Below are positions 33,514 through 43,717 of a DNA stretch of 64,000 nt, piece after piece (the first letter of the stretch is position 1; each line of letters starts with the position of its first letter). This DNA is from Dimorphilus gyrociliatus (Eukaryota > Annelida > Polychaeta > Dinophilidae). The DNA lies in contig CAJFCJ010000002.1 of NCBI GenBank assembly GCA_904063045.1, forward strand, positions 2,909,891-2,973,890. Reading direction: 5' to 3'. The notes under the pieces were generated by a model. It saw only the letters and a list, made by a program, of their open reading frames with translations. It made no database searches and was not told the DNA's origin. The position numbers and the translations under genes are program-made.

Positions 33514-35315
33514 ATGGCACTGACTAAGAAAAGTGCAAAGGAATATGAAAATATCTCCATTGATGATTTGCTTGAGCAGCTCACTGAAGAGGATATAGAG
33601 AAACTAAACCAAGAGCTATTCGATCCGGACGTATGTAATTTTTTTTGCCTTTGCGATCTACTTTAATAAACGCTTTTATGACCAGGATTCAGATATTCCT
33701 GCAAGGGACAGATGTGCTTATAAATTGGACAAATCTCCATCAGCTAAGTTTGATAGAAAAAAGTTATTAGAGCATTTGGAAAAGACTGCTAAGGAGGATA
33801 AAGATTGGCCTGAAAATAAGCCCTATACAGGCGAAAAAAGAGGTAAAAGAGTACTAGAAAAAAAAGCAATCGTTATTTGTATTTAATTTCGCATTAAGCA
33901 AATAAAAAATTATTTGTTATCAAAGTATTAGGAATTATTCAAAATTACTATAGGTCTATTCTTTGTACTGCGTTCTCGTTTCATTTTACTGTGTAAAATC
34001 AAACACTCTGATCTGTTTACACTTTAGTTATCTCCACTCTCATCTTCTTTAAGCCTAGATAAACTACCTTTTACAAATTCTTAAATTCTATTCTTTATAG
34101 GAAAAGTATGGCAACCAAAGGAACAAGAAATCAAGGATTTAGATGAGACTGAAAACGATTTTAACGATGAAATGTGGGAAGCTGTTAAGGATAATGCAAC
34201 TGAAGAGGATTTAGTAGAAATTGCTGGTAAGTAACACGTTTTCTGTTTGTTTATTTATTGTTCTTTATAAAAGAATATTTTGCATTTTTATAGCTTTACT
34301 CGGTATACCGTCCCTGATCAGTCAAACCCAGTATCATGCCGCAGTCGTCGGTGGTGACAAATCTAATATCGACTCGACTGTGAAAGGAGGTGGATTTCAT
34401 AGTAAGTGATTTATACATATTCTATATATTTTCAGGTTCCATTTGTATTAAGTAAAAGCATTTGTAAAATAAGAACAAGGCGTAGTTTCAAATGTTCATA
34501 AACAATGAAAAGGAAAATGTATTTGGTTTTTATTTTCATCTTTATCCCTGTATTTGTGTAAATAGGTGTGGCAAAACATGAAAATTTCAAGCTTTTCGAT
34601 GAAGATCCTCATAATAATACCAATGTTGAAGAAGCTCTTGAAAATATAAAGGCTAACGATCCAAAAACAACAACTATTAACTTAAACAACATTACTGTAA
34701 GTATTCAAGTGTTGTTTGGAAAAATTTTATTATGTTTCATTGTTTTTTTTTTAAAGAAAATATCAGAAGAAAGATTAATTCTATTCGCTGAAGCCTTGAA
34801 AACAAATACGAAGTTGGAAAGATTACAAATGAGCAATGTTAGAATGACTGATAAAGTTGGTGCTGTTCTGGCCGAAGCTCTGAAAGAAAATAATAATTTA
34901 ATAGAATTGAATGTAGAATCGAATTTTCTATCTGGAAAATGTATTCTTCAGCTGGTTAAAGCCATTAACGAAAATGGAACTCTAAAGGAATTACGAGTTA
35001 TTAACCAGGTTCGTAAACAGTTTCACAATACGAAAAAATTAGATAATTTATTAATATGTCGAATTGATGAAACTACAGAGAGCGCAAGTTCTCGGAAATC
35101 AGACGGAAATGGCTATTTCCAAAGAGATTGAAAAGAATAAAACCATACTAGCCTTTAATATCGAGGTAGCGGCTACTGACGCAAGAAATAGAATTGCAAA
35201 TAGCCTTCAAAGAAACGTAGACGAATCAAGTAAGTTTATTACAGTAGAAAAAATACTAGTTAAATCAACATATATATCTTTATTTTCAGAGAGAGTCACT
35301 CGTATATCGAAATAG
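33514..35315 (+). CDS. TMOD: Tropomodulin, 8 coding exons
   Basis: Caps the pointed end of actin filaments together with tropomyosin. Proposed exons: 33514-33630, 33686-33842, 34101-34226, 34294-34401, 34566-34696, 34757-35008, 35079-35229, 35290-35315; all phases fit and give 355 aa (human TMOD1 359). Seen: IDDLLEQLTEEDIEKLNQEL (tropomyosin-binding helix 1), KKLLEHLEK, PYTGEKRGKVWQPK, EEDLVEIAALLG (second binding region), then five short leucine-rich repeats with VEEALENIKANDP, ILFAEALKTNTKLE, LIELNVESNFLSG, and GNQTEMAISKEIEKN. It ends RVTRISK, a short basic tail. One family-wide copy in most invertebrates. Confidence 0.96.
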
Positions 35316-37044
35316 GTAACAACTTTACGAAAAAGCTGAAGAATGTAATTGAAACTTTCTCACCCTATTATGCTTTATAGAAATTATTTTCTAGTCCCAT
35401 TTAGTTAATTCTTTTTTATTTGTAAATTTAGATATATTACTATTATTATTGATATTAATGTTATTAATACTTCTCTATTGAGCGTCTAAACTGCAAGTTT
35501 TTTATCGCTTTTGCCTTCCCCTCTTATTCCCATTCCTTTACTAGCTGAGATTGCATTATTAAGGAAACACAATTATCCCCCTCCCTTCCTATTCAATTTA
35601 ACCAATGAATCATATTCAACAAATGTGTGCTTGATTTTATCTCCTTAAAAGAAAGAAACAAAAAAAAATACTCTATTTATAGAGATATTTTTGAATAATC
35701 CCTTGAGTTTAGTTAGTTCTGTAAACTTTTTTGAATGTAGCTTAGCTATAACAGAGAAAAAAAAGTAACTGCAGTTGAAAAGAAAAAACGTATCTGATAA
35801 TAATAATGAAAAAGAAAATGAAAAAAAGAATTGGTTCTTCTCCTTTTTTTTGAGCTTATTTCATATCGTATCGAATTGTGTCACTTTTTGTAAAATATAC
35901 TATGCGGAGCTTTTACCTTTTGTTGATCGCGTTTACCTTTGCTTATTTTTTTTTTATATAATAAATCTCATCACAAATCTATTATGCAGTATTCCAGATA
36001 TTTTTCAATTTTAATAAATAAACTCTTTATCATTCAACCCAAAAGAATGAAGTAGTATATTATATGTAATTTATTATTGTTTCTTTTATATATTTAAAGA
36101 TCTATTATCAATCAATAAAATAATCTTTAATAACGACTAGTCAGGTTCATTTTAATATATTCACTTATAATTGGATTTATTAGATAAGATTAAACGGATA
36201 GCATAATAAAATGGAGATAATCTATTGAAATTTGTTTTCATGTAAATAATGAGTAACAAATTCTTAACGCTAAATCGATCTGATATCCTATATATAGATA
36301 TAAAGACTATAAATTCTACGGCATACTCTTTAAATGTTATCTTATCGCTGATTGGTCGAAAATATTACCTGGTTATGAATAGTTAAGAGATTAGCCGCTT
36401 GTTGCAGTGTTTGCGAAACAGGTAGTCAGTCACTCACGTGAACTTGACTGCGGGATCAGGTACGTCGACAAGAGGTCAACCGATTTGTATTGAAATGATA
36501 AAATATTTTATTGAAATAAGAGATCGTTTAATATCAATTATCACATACAAGATACCTACAAAATCTTTGCGTATAACATTTTGATTATCAATTTTAAATA
36601 AAATTACGTTAGGTTTACTACTAAATGTTTTAGTAATGCTAAAACAATTGACACAATATAAATAAGATAAAGAATAAAGAAAAGCCTGATTTATTGTGTT
36701 GATAGAAACATATATTAATTCTCTACGATTTTCTTCTAGAGGTTAAGCACCTGAATTTTTTCACCTTGAAAAGCGGCCCATGGTTATATGATTTGGAAAC
36801 ATGCTTATCAGATTAGGCAATTTTATTGCCCTATTTCATTATATATACATAAGTTAATTTTTCAATACTGTAAAAGTTAGAGATTATTAGTAGTTAAATA
36901 CACAGTATGTTGATAATATACTGTATTTGTGTTATAGTAGTATTTCTATTTTATAGATAATCTATAACATTATAATCTATAATAGCTGATTTCATCTGTA
37001 TAGTCCAGATTTCAAGCATTTCCCTATTTTAGAGAAGAACAAAA
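35316..37044. other. Intergenic region tropomodulin - protease 1
   Basis: 1.7 kb: likely long tropomodulin 3' UTR, then AT-rich DNA. At 36395-36480 there is a GC-richer segment containing a CACGTG E-box (tcactcacgtgaac). Near 36905 an atactgtat element recurs. The open frame at 35775-36014 is low-complexity and looks spurious. Confidence 0.5.
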
Positions 37045-37713
37045 ATGATCACAAATGATGATGAAGATACAATGTACGATGATGGCGATATTGGATATAG
37101 CTCTCAAGTTTCCTCAAGTTCCATCTGCTCAGCTGATGGTCAAACAAACGGCTTTATTGAAGCCGTTGCCTCATCTTTGGTAAAACCTCCAAAGCAGATA
37201 AAAACTATTTATCTCGAAGAAAGTTTATCAAAGGATAAGAAGAAGAAAATAATTTCTGATTGGCTGCATGAGTGCTATTCAATATGTTTCTATGGAATTG
37301 TTTCGACAAATAGTGGAAAATTTTCGCATGTGTATCTGTTAGAAGTAGACAAGCACTCGAAGACTTGGTCCTATATCGATTCATTGTTTAGCGAGGAAGA
37401 ACAAAAATTTTTAGAGGAGGTGTTCGAGTCCTTTTCTCAAGAAACTACTGAAAAATTGCATTATTCGCCTAAGCCTGCCTATCAACAGCGTTTAAATTCA
37501 TACGATTGTGGAATTTTATTATTAATTTCGCTTGAACAAGTACTTATTGGCGAATCTCCACCAACTTCCATATCGCAAGAGCTTATTAACAAAAAAAAAG
37601 AGGACTACAAGGAAAAATTTGGATTAAGTTGTGGCGTTCAACTTGCAGAGGAGTCTAACTATGATATGGCTAATTATGACGTTAATGATATAGAAGCTAA
37701 TAACGAGAGCTAA
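37045..37713 (+). CDS. Small Ulp1/SENP-like cysteine protease (C48), copy 1
   Basis: 222 aa, single exon. C48 proteases cleave SUMO, NEDD8 or related modifiers. The catalytic set is in place: H95 (SHVYLLEVD), D112 (WSYIDSL), Q147/Q148 (YQQRLN) and C155 in the NSYDCGILLL motif, with spacing like SENP8/NEDP1 (about 212 aa). The N-terminal 45 residues are acidic and Ser-rich and probably disordered. Two relatives lie at 39453 and 42351, interleaved with two GPCR genes. Substrate is unknown; overall identity between the three is low outside the motifs. Confidence 0.72.
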   Translation: MITNDDEDTMYDDGDIGYSSQVSSSSICSADGQTNGFIEAVASSLVKPPKQIKTIYLEESLSKDKKKKIISDWLHECYSICFYGIVSTNSGKFSHVYLLEVDKHSKTWSYIDSLFSEEEQKFLEEVFESFSQETTEKLHYSPKPAYQQRLNSYDCGILLLISLEQVLIGESPPTSISQELINKKKEDYKEKFGLSCGVQLAEESNYDMANYDVNDIEANNES

Positions 37714-37949
37714 GCAATTCAAAATTAAGTTGTATCATCAAAAGAAAAATGTCTTTTTCTTTAAAAGATGTTAGATATTTTTCAGAGTGTTTGGCATATT
37801 AGCAAATATGATCAAAATAATAAGAAATTCGAATTTAGTTATATTTGTAGACAGCTCATATTAATACAATGATTTGACAAACAACATGACTTTATTTATA
37901 TTTAATACATTAATTTAGTCTATATATTTTTAACGCATGAAAGTAGACG

Positions 37950-38987
37950 CTAAGAGACAACTTTTACCGCGGTACTTGACGAATTTGGTTGACTTGTTGT
38001 CGCAACTCTAGAATGTGTTGTAAATATCCTTCTAAATCGTTTATAAAATAATTTATTAAAGTAGGCAAACAAGAAGAAATTTGCTGCGGAATTAAAACAA
38101 ACTAGATTATAGGCAAAAAAGGCGAAATAGTAAAATACATGACCACAAGTTAGCATTTGTTTAATATACAAACCTGACATAATTAATCTTATAATTTCGA
38201 AGAAGAAAACTGTTATAAATAATATATTAACGGCTAATAGAGATCTTGTTAGGTATCTAGAATTTTTTAGACGCCTTAGACATATTTCTGAATCATCAAT
38301 TTTCTTCGTTAAAGACTTGATAGTTATTACAGTCAATACGAGAATAATAAGAATGGGCAAAACTATGACTAGTAAATTATGGCCTACTATCCTATATAAT
38401 ATTCCATAGTATTTATTTTTAGATTTCAGTGTAGTCGCCTTTAATTTATAGACATTCAAATTTGGGTCAAATATAACAATAAATTCGAATCTTCTACTAA
38501 TACAATAACATCCTGATATGATCATTAATATAAATACGCATATACACAATTTATTAACAGTTATACGCTTTAGAAACATTGGCTTACATACTGCTATGTA
38601 TCTTTCAATTGATATTAAAACAATAAGCCAACTTGATACAAATCTACAAAAATCTTCCAACGAAAGAGTATTCATCACTCCATAGGCATAGAAATATGAA
38701 TATTTTTCATAAAAACCTTTGTTTAAATAAGCTAACATGCTTTTCAAACCTTTAAAATATAAGTAAAATTGAAGTATTATCGTGTCAAAAAATTCCAGTA
38801 GAATTACCAATATTGCAGTTGTTTTTCTCACCTTTAACATTGAAAACCAAATAGCCGTCGCAATTAAATTAAACAATGTACCAAACGATGGAATAAGGGT
38901 TGCCGTTAGGCCCATAAATAAAAATTCAGACAAAATACAAGATTCTAAGTTATTATTACTTCTATTATTTGTATTGTTCAGTGTCAT
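37950..38987 (-). CDS. Class A (rhodopsin-like) GPCR, copy 1
   Basis: 345 aa, single exon, seven hydrophobic segments. Seen: N-glycosylation sites near the start (NNTNN, NRS), TM3 ending VLISIERYIAVCKP (E/DRY is ERY at 128-130), a TM5 rich in I/L/V, a short third loop (KSLTKKIDDSE), and TM7 NSAANFFLFAYFNK in place of NPxxY. Closest in style to FMRFamide/neuropeptide-type receptors but not assignable. Tandem paralogue at 40698-41705. It lies tail-to-tail with the C48 protease at 37045, 236 bp apart. Confidence 0.85.
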   Translation of the reverse strand: MTLNNTNNRSNNNLESCILSEFLFMGLTATLIPSFGTLFNLIATAIWFSMLKVRKTTAILVILLEFFDTIILQFYLYFKGLKSMLAYLNKGFYEKYSYFYAYGVMNTLSLEDFCRFVSSWLIVLISIERYIAVCKPMFLKRITVNKLCICVFILMIISGCYCISRRFEFIVIFDPNLNVYKLKATTLKSKNKYYGILYRIVGHNLLVIVLPILIILVLTVITIKSLTKKIDDSEICLRRLKNSRYLTRSLLAVNILFITVFFFEIIRLIMSGLYIKQMLTCGHVFYYFAFFAYNLVCFNSAANFFLFAYFNKLFYKRFRRIFTTHSRVATTSQPNSSSTAVKVVS

Positions 38988-39452
38988 TTTGTCTACAATT
39001 GACCACCGTCTAAAAATTCTCCCCAGAGAAAGATATCATTCGAAACGTATACGCTTTAAGTATTATTACACCTAGGTGGCTCTGCTACAGAACAAAAATA
39101 ATTTTCCAGAAAAACATTTTAAAAGAAAGAAGAGATGACTCAGTTTCAAGCCTTGTAATAGAATATAGACTTGTCTTTATTATATACTACGAGACCTTTA
39201 TCTACATATATACTATCTGTCGCTTTCTAATCTAAAGGGAAAAACACTAGTAAAAGTAGTAGTTGTGCGGTGTTTAATGTAATTTGTTTGATAGAACAAA
39301 CTGTTTATTGGACAGATATTTTATAAACTTAAAAGTGTAGGTAATTTAAGATCTATCTCTCACTGTATCTCTTCCTTCGCTTGTAATTTACTGCATATAC
39401 TAAAATACAAGCAATTGTTAGATTTATCTGTATTGTTGAATTTAGTAAACAA
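38988..39452. other. Gap between GPCR 1 and protease 2
   Basis: 465 bp containing the GPCR 1 promoter and protease 2 3' UTR. No extra feature seen. Confidence 0.5.
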
Positions 39453-40124
39453 TTAATTGACATCAATAAAATCAACAAATTCAACACTATCTTCATTTTC
39501 TCCTACATCGGCATAAATCATATCAAGATATTGTGCCCTCTTTTTGTCAATTTGAGAGCGGCTATATTGACTAGACGGTTCGTGACCTAGTAGTCTCTCC
39601 TCAAGTATCATCAATAGTATGTAACCACAGTCAACTCCGCTGGATTTTTGTTGATGACATTTCCTCGGAACATGCATGACTCCTTCGTATTCTATCTTGT
39701 GTTGTAGAGCGATTCTTACAAAGTCTTCCCATGATGTATCCCTTTCTGAATCATAATAGGTCCAGCACTTTTTTTCTACACATACTTCAACTAAGCAACA
39801 GTGTCCAACAGGTCTGCTTTTTGGTTTATTAATCAGAATACTATAGCAAGTAGGGTATTCGCATTCTTCAATTTTCGATTTAAAATTCTCTATGGCACAT
39901 TGATTGTTAGGTTCAATAAGGCTAGTTAAAATACTTATCTTCTTGCCAATATCCTTTGGACAGCCATCTCTAAGCTTCTGTGCTATTATCTCTATTTCGC
40001 CAACACTCAATAGTTTGTGCGATTTTTGATTTGGTTTTTGAAGGCATCGCCGTTTTCTCTTGTAACTTTCAAATGAATCGCTGTCGTATAATTGATCTTC
40101 TTCTGATGGTGAGGGTGAATACAT
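39453..40124 (-). CDS. Small Ulp1/SENP-like cysteine protease (C48), copy 2
   Basis: 223 aa, single exon. Basic patch KRKRR (about 22-26) could be a nuclear signal. Catalytic candidates: H108 (GHCCLVEV), D125 (WTYYDSE), Q158/Q159 (CHQQKSSG) and C166 in VDCGYILL. The CHQQ arrangement is shared with copy 3. A GCGCCATC element lies about 124 bp upstream (40248-40255). ATG at 40124 is the first in frame. Confidence 0.7.
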   Translation of the reverse strand: MYSPSPSEEDQLYDSDSFESYKRKRRCLQKPNQKSHKLLSVGEIEIIAQKLRDGCPKDIGKKISILTSLIEPNNQCAIENFKSKIEECEYPTCYSILINKPKSRPVGHCCLVEVCVEKKCWTYYDSERDTSWEDFVRIALQHKIEYEGVMHVPRKCHQQKSSGVDCGYILLMILEERLLGHEPSSQYSRSQIDKKRAQYLDMIYADVGENEDSVEFVDFIDVN

Positions 40125-40697
40125 GATGGGAATTTAGGATGAAAATTTTCTAAATTCTGTATCATTCCTTCTATTTTTAAAAAAAATATAATAAAGATCT
40201 GGCAGGAATAGAATCGTCTGGCCACCTTGTCTAATATGAACATTTAAGCGCCATCGAAAATTACATCATCTTAACGAAAATTCTAGAATACTACTATCTT
40301 AAAACCATGAAATAACCATATTTTTCGCCACCTACAGGTAAGTTTGATGAGAAATGCGTGGACTGGAGTACATTTAAATATTGTAGTAGTAAAAAGTCAC
40401 ACGCTTTTTAGAGATATCTAAATAGATATTTCAATATTATTAAAAAGATAATATATAGATTTTGTCTTGGAATTAATAGATTTATTAACGATTAAACAAC
40501 AATTACAGAAAAAGACTGATAAATAGTTCACAGATAAATGAATTGTTATTAGTTTACGACTTACAATACGGTTTAAATCGACGGAGACATTTTTCAAAGA
40601 CAACGTCTAAATATAATAGTTTATTTGTGTAAAGACTTGGAATTCTTGGTCTCAATAGAGTACAGATATACAATATATATATATACTGTATATATAT
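40125..40697. other. Gap between protease 2 and GPCR 2
   Basis: 573 bp with the protease 2 promoter (GCGCCATC at 40248-40255) and the GPCR 2 3' end, which lies next to a TA tract with a tactgtata palindrome (about 40672-40695). The frame at 40418-40603 is low-complexity and not credible. Confidence 0.5.
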
Positions 40698-41705
40698 TCA
40701 ATAAGTATTTGTAGTACCAGTCACTTCCATAACATGAACGATATTTCTTGTAAAGAACCTTTTAAACTTTCTATAGAATATCTTATTTAAGAAGGCGAAT
40801 AGAAAGAAGTTGGCAGCTGAATTAAGACAAGTTAAATTGTACGTAATCGATGTAAAATAGAAGAAAAAATGCCCGCAAGTTATCATTTTTTCAACGTATA
40901 ATCCTGATATTACTAATCTAAAAATTTCGAATAAGAATGTACAAATAAATAATATATTAACAGCCATTAGAGATCTCGTAATATATTTTGCATTTACGCT
41001 AAGATGGCTTTGAATTTCTAGTACCTTTCTCGTAAGTGTTCTCAACGTGAAAATCGTTAAAATTACAATTATTGTGAAAGGTAATAAGATAACAATCAAA
41101 TTTTGTAACACTATTCTATATAAGATACCGTACATTGTATTGTTCTTTTTCAAGCTTGTAGGCTTAAGCTTATAGTAGGAATCTCTTTGATCGAAATAAA
41201 TGTCGTATTCATAGGCCCGTGGTATTGAGAAACTAATACCAAATATGGCTAAAAATACAACTGCTATAGTAACTCTTCCAGGTTTGAAATATTTGGCTTT
41301 ATAAGGCCAACAAATTGCAAAATATCTTTCTATAGAAATAAAGACTATAATCCAATTTGATGTTATTCTAGCAAAATTCTCTATTGGTAGGATACGAGCC
41401 ACAGCTTTAGATCTGAAGGAGGCATACACTTTAAAAAAACTTTTATCAACATAACCAATAAAGATATGAAGGCTTTGAAAGATAAGAAAAAATATTAAAA
41501 TTAAACTATCGGATATTTCCAAACAAACAACAAGAATTGTAGTAGCATTGATCTTAGAATTATTCATTGTTAACCAAATAATAGCCGCCACAGTATTAAA
41601 TATTGTTCCAAAAGTCGTAATAAATGTTAAACAAACGCCAGATAGTATAAAATTCCAAAATTCACAATTGAATAATTGTTTTTGAATCGAATTCGTGGTA
41701 TTCAT
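40698..41705 (-). CDS. Class A (rhodopsin-like) GPCR, copy 2
   Basis: 335 aa, single exon, seven hydrophobic segments. Shares its layout with the GPCR at 37950: IVFISIERYFAICWP at the end of TM3, YRIVLQNLIVILLPF in TM5, RSLMAVNILFICTFLFEI in TM6 and NSAANFFLFAFLNK in TM7. The paralogues share TRSLxAVNILFI and a CGHxFxYF segment before TM7. The ligand is unknown; probably a lineage-specific neuropeptide- or chemoreceptor-like pair. Confidence 0.85.
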   Translation of the reverse strand: MNTTNSIQKQLFNCEFWNFILSGVCLTFITTFGTIFNTVAAIIWLTMNNSKINATTILVVCLEISDSLILIFFLIFQSLHIFIGYVDKSFFKVYASFRSKAVARILPIENFARITSNWIIVFISIERYFAICWPYKAKYFKPGRVTIAVVFLAIFGISFSIPRAYEYDIYFDQRDSYYKLKPTSLKKNNTMYGILYRIVLQNLIVILLPFTIIVILTIFTLRTLTRKVLEIQSHLSVNAKYITRSLMAVNILFICTFLFEIFRLVISGLYVEKMITCGHFFFYFTSITYNLTCLNSAANFFLFAFLNKIFYRKFKRFFTRNIVHVMEVTGTTNTY

Positions 41706-42350
41706 CGTGTATTAAAGATTATTAAACTTCACCTAAGATTTGTTCACGAGTGTTTGTCGCAATTCTATGAAAATATAATCTATTAAACATAAATTATTAT
41801 TTTGTACTTATGAATATTCATGAAATTATTATTTTGTAAAGGATAACAAAAAACAAAAAGATGGGTTTATTTAAATGATTTATCATATTATGAATATTAA
41901 ATAGGTAAATTATATATAATAGTCTCCCTTTTTTTAATTTTCGAATCTTTCCTCCTTTGAAGATCTTGTAACGTATTTAAAATCTCTTTTTATACATTTG
42001 CCTATTTCCTGTAATAGTCCTATGCACATACAGCATATTTTTTTATAGGTAAAAGCGAAAAATAAATTAAGCCTATGTATGGTTTTATTAGCGCTCAAAT
42101 AAAAATTCCTAATCGTCTAAGTTGCGTTTTTCGCCTTCTATGGTTTTTTTCAAATTTCGTGGTTGTCCTTAAAATGTGGCTCCTGCTTCCCGTCACAAAA
42201 AACGATTGGTATTATTGTAATAGATTATTGTGTCCTCAAATCTCGAAAGGTCTCATTGTCGACTTTTCATTCAAACAAGAGCGCTTGAAGTAGTCAGACA
42301 GAGAGTATATATTTACTTGAAATTTTATAATAAATTTTTTATTTGGCATA
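41706..42350. other. Divergent spacer GPCR 2 / protease 3
   Basis: 645 bp of AT-rich DNA carrying two promoters. The 72-codon open frame at 42075-42293 shows no family resemblance and I do not call it. Confidence 0.5.
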
Positions 42351-42920
42351 ATGGATGAATTTGAAGAAGATAGTTTCTATGGTTCTTTTAATCAGAGTAT
42401 TGATCAAATATCCGATTCAGAACCGGATATGTTCAGCAATCGATATACGCAAGAATGGATGGAAAGAGAAGCTGAACATTTGTTAGCAAAATCTGAAATA
42501 CCACGTTTTCGAACACACGTTTTTATCTCTTGGTTAACAACTCGACCGAATATTTTGGAATATTTTGTGCCTCTTCGATCTCAAAATTTCTTTATACTGT
42601 TAGAAAATCCGAATTATTGCGGATGTTTCCAACATTGCTGTATGGTCGAAATAAATATTCGTGACAGATCGTGGTCGTACATCGATTCGATGCATAATCA
42701 TGAGAAACTAGAACGAATACGTAAAGCGTTTTGGCCAATAATTGATATGTTCTCGCTAGAGTATCAACCAACTAGATGCCATCAACAAAACAATTTATCG
42801 AGCAAATGTTCAATAATGCTACTGAAAACTCTTGAGAGAAAGCTTGTTGAAATAAAAAGCGTTTTGGAGGAGTTCTATGATGAACTTCCAGCGAATGAGA
42901 TATCAATTGAATTTCAGTAG
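42351..42920 (+). CDS. Ulp1/SENP-like protein (C48), copy 3, altered active site
   Basis: 189 aa, single exon. The framework matches copies 1 and 2: H95 (QHCCMVEI), D112 (WSYIDSM), Q145/Q146 (CHQQNNLS), C153. But the DCG that surrounds the nucleophile in active family members is KCS (SSKCSIMLL). The Gly next to the Cys and the Asp before it are both lost, so catalysis is doubtful. It is also about 35 residues shorter at the C-terminus. It may be a binding-only relative or a decaying gene. Confidence 0.65.
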   Translation: MDEFEEDSFYGSFNQSIDQISDSEPDMFSNRYTQEWMEREAEHLLAKSEIPRFRTHVFISWLTTRPNILEYFVPLRSQNFFILLENPNYCGCFQHCCMVEINIRDRSWSYIDSMHNHEKLERIRKAFWPIIDMFSLEYQPTRCHQQNNLSSKCSIMLLKTLERKLVEIKSVLEEFYDELPANEISIEFQ

Positions 42921-43717
42921 AAAATTTACCAAAATGTATTCAAGTATTAGTCGTATTTGAAAAATATTCGAAATTCCTACTTGACTTTTTTTGCTGTCTG
43001 CTGTCAGCTCGAAAAATGACATTCTTGAAGAAGAATATATGATAGAGCTTTACCTTCTGTACCTATACATACATATGTGTCTAAACAAGTGCCATCATGG
43101 TGTTATCATAATGACATTCTTTGAGGACCTTTATGGAAGTCTATTATGTTACATCCACATGGGGAGAAGAATTTGAAGAAATATTTGGATGATTTTTTTT
43201 ATTCCTCCAAATGCAAATACTTATGGAATGTGTACGCTCTTGTACTATACATTTCATTTATACGATTTATATTGCTCATATAATAGTAGTTAATATAAAA
43301 TATTATTAATACATATTCTAATTACAATATTTCGAGTTTATTGAACAAATATTAAAAAACAATAATAATCTATTCTACGGGCGGGACTAAACAGCAGAGT
43401 CGTAGGCCTTAAATTTTCAAATATGCCTTCTCTCTTTAAATGTATGATTGATTCTTTCGCAATGATTAGTAATTCGACAGGCACATTTTAAGGCTAGCAA
43501 GAATTAATCTGGAAAATATTATCTTTATTGATTTATGAAGTGTAGCAATACTCAATATTTAATAACTGAGTAGGGTGATAAGTACAAGTGTTAATTCAGC
43601 ACTCGGTGATTAAAGCGCCATCTGTAATACAAAAAAAACAGACCTTATGTAATTACCGGTTTATGTTGTTGAAATCTCCTTTCAATTTCTCTCCTACTTC
43701 CGTAGTTCGAAGGTAAA
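42921..43717. promoter_or_regulatory. Spacer and promoter of RING gene 1
   Basis: 797 bp. GCGCCATCTG at 43615-43624 is about 95 bp upstream of the ATG, and GGGCGGGAC (43379-43387) is a GC-box/E2F-like site further up. Open frames here are short and unsupported. Confidence 0.5.

Noticed and set aside
35775..36014. 79-codon frame after tropomodulin
   Set aside because: Low-complexity N/K/F-rich reading of AT-rich DNA.
42075..42293. 72-codon frame between GPCR 2 and protease 3
   Set aside because: No family resemblance or splice context; likely chance.
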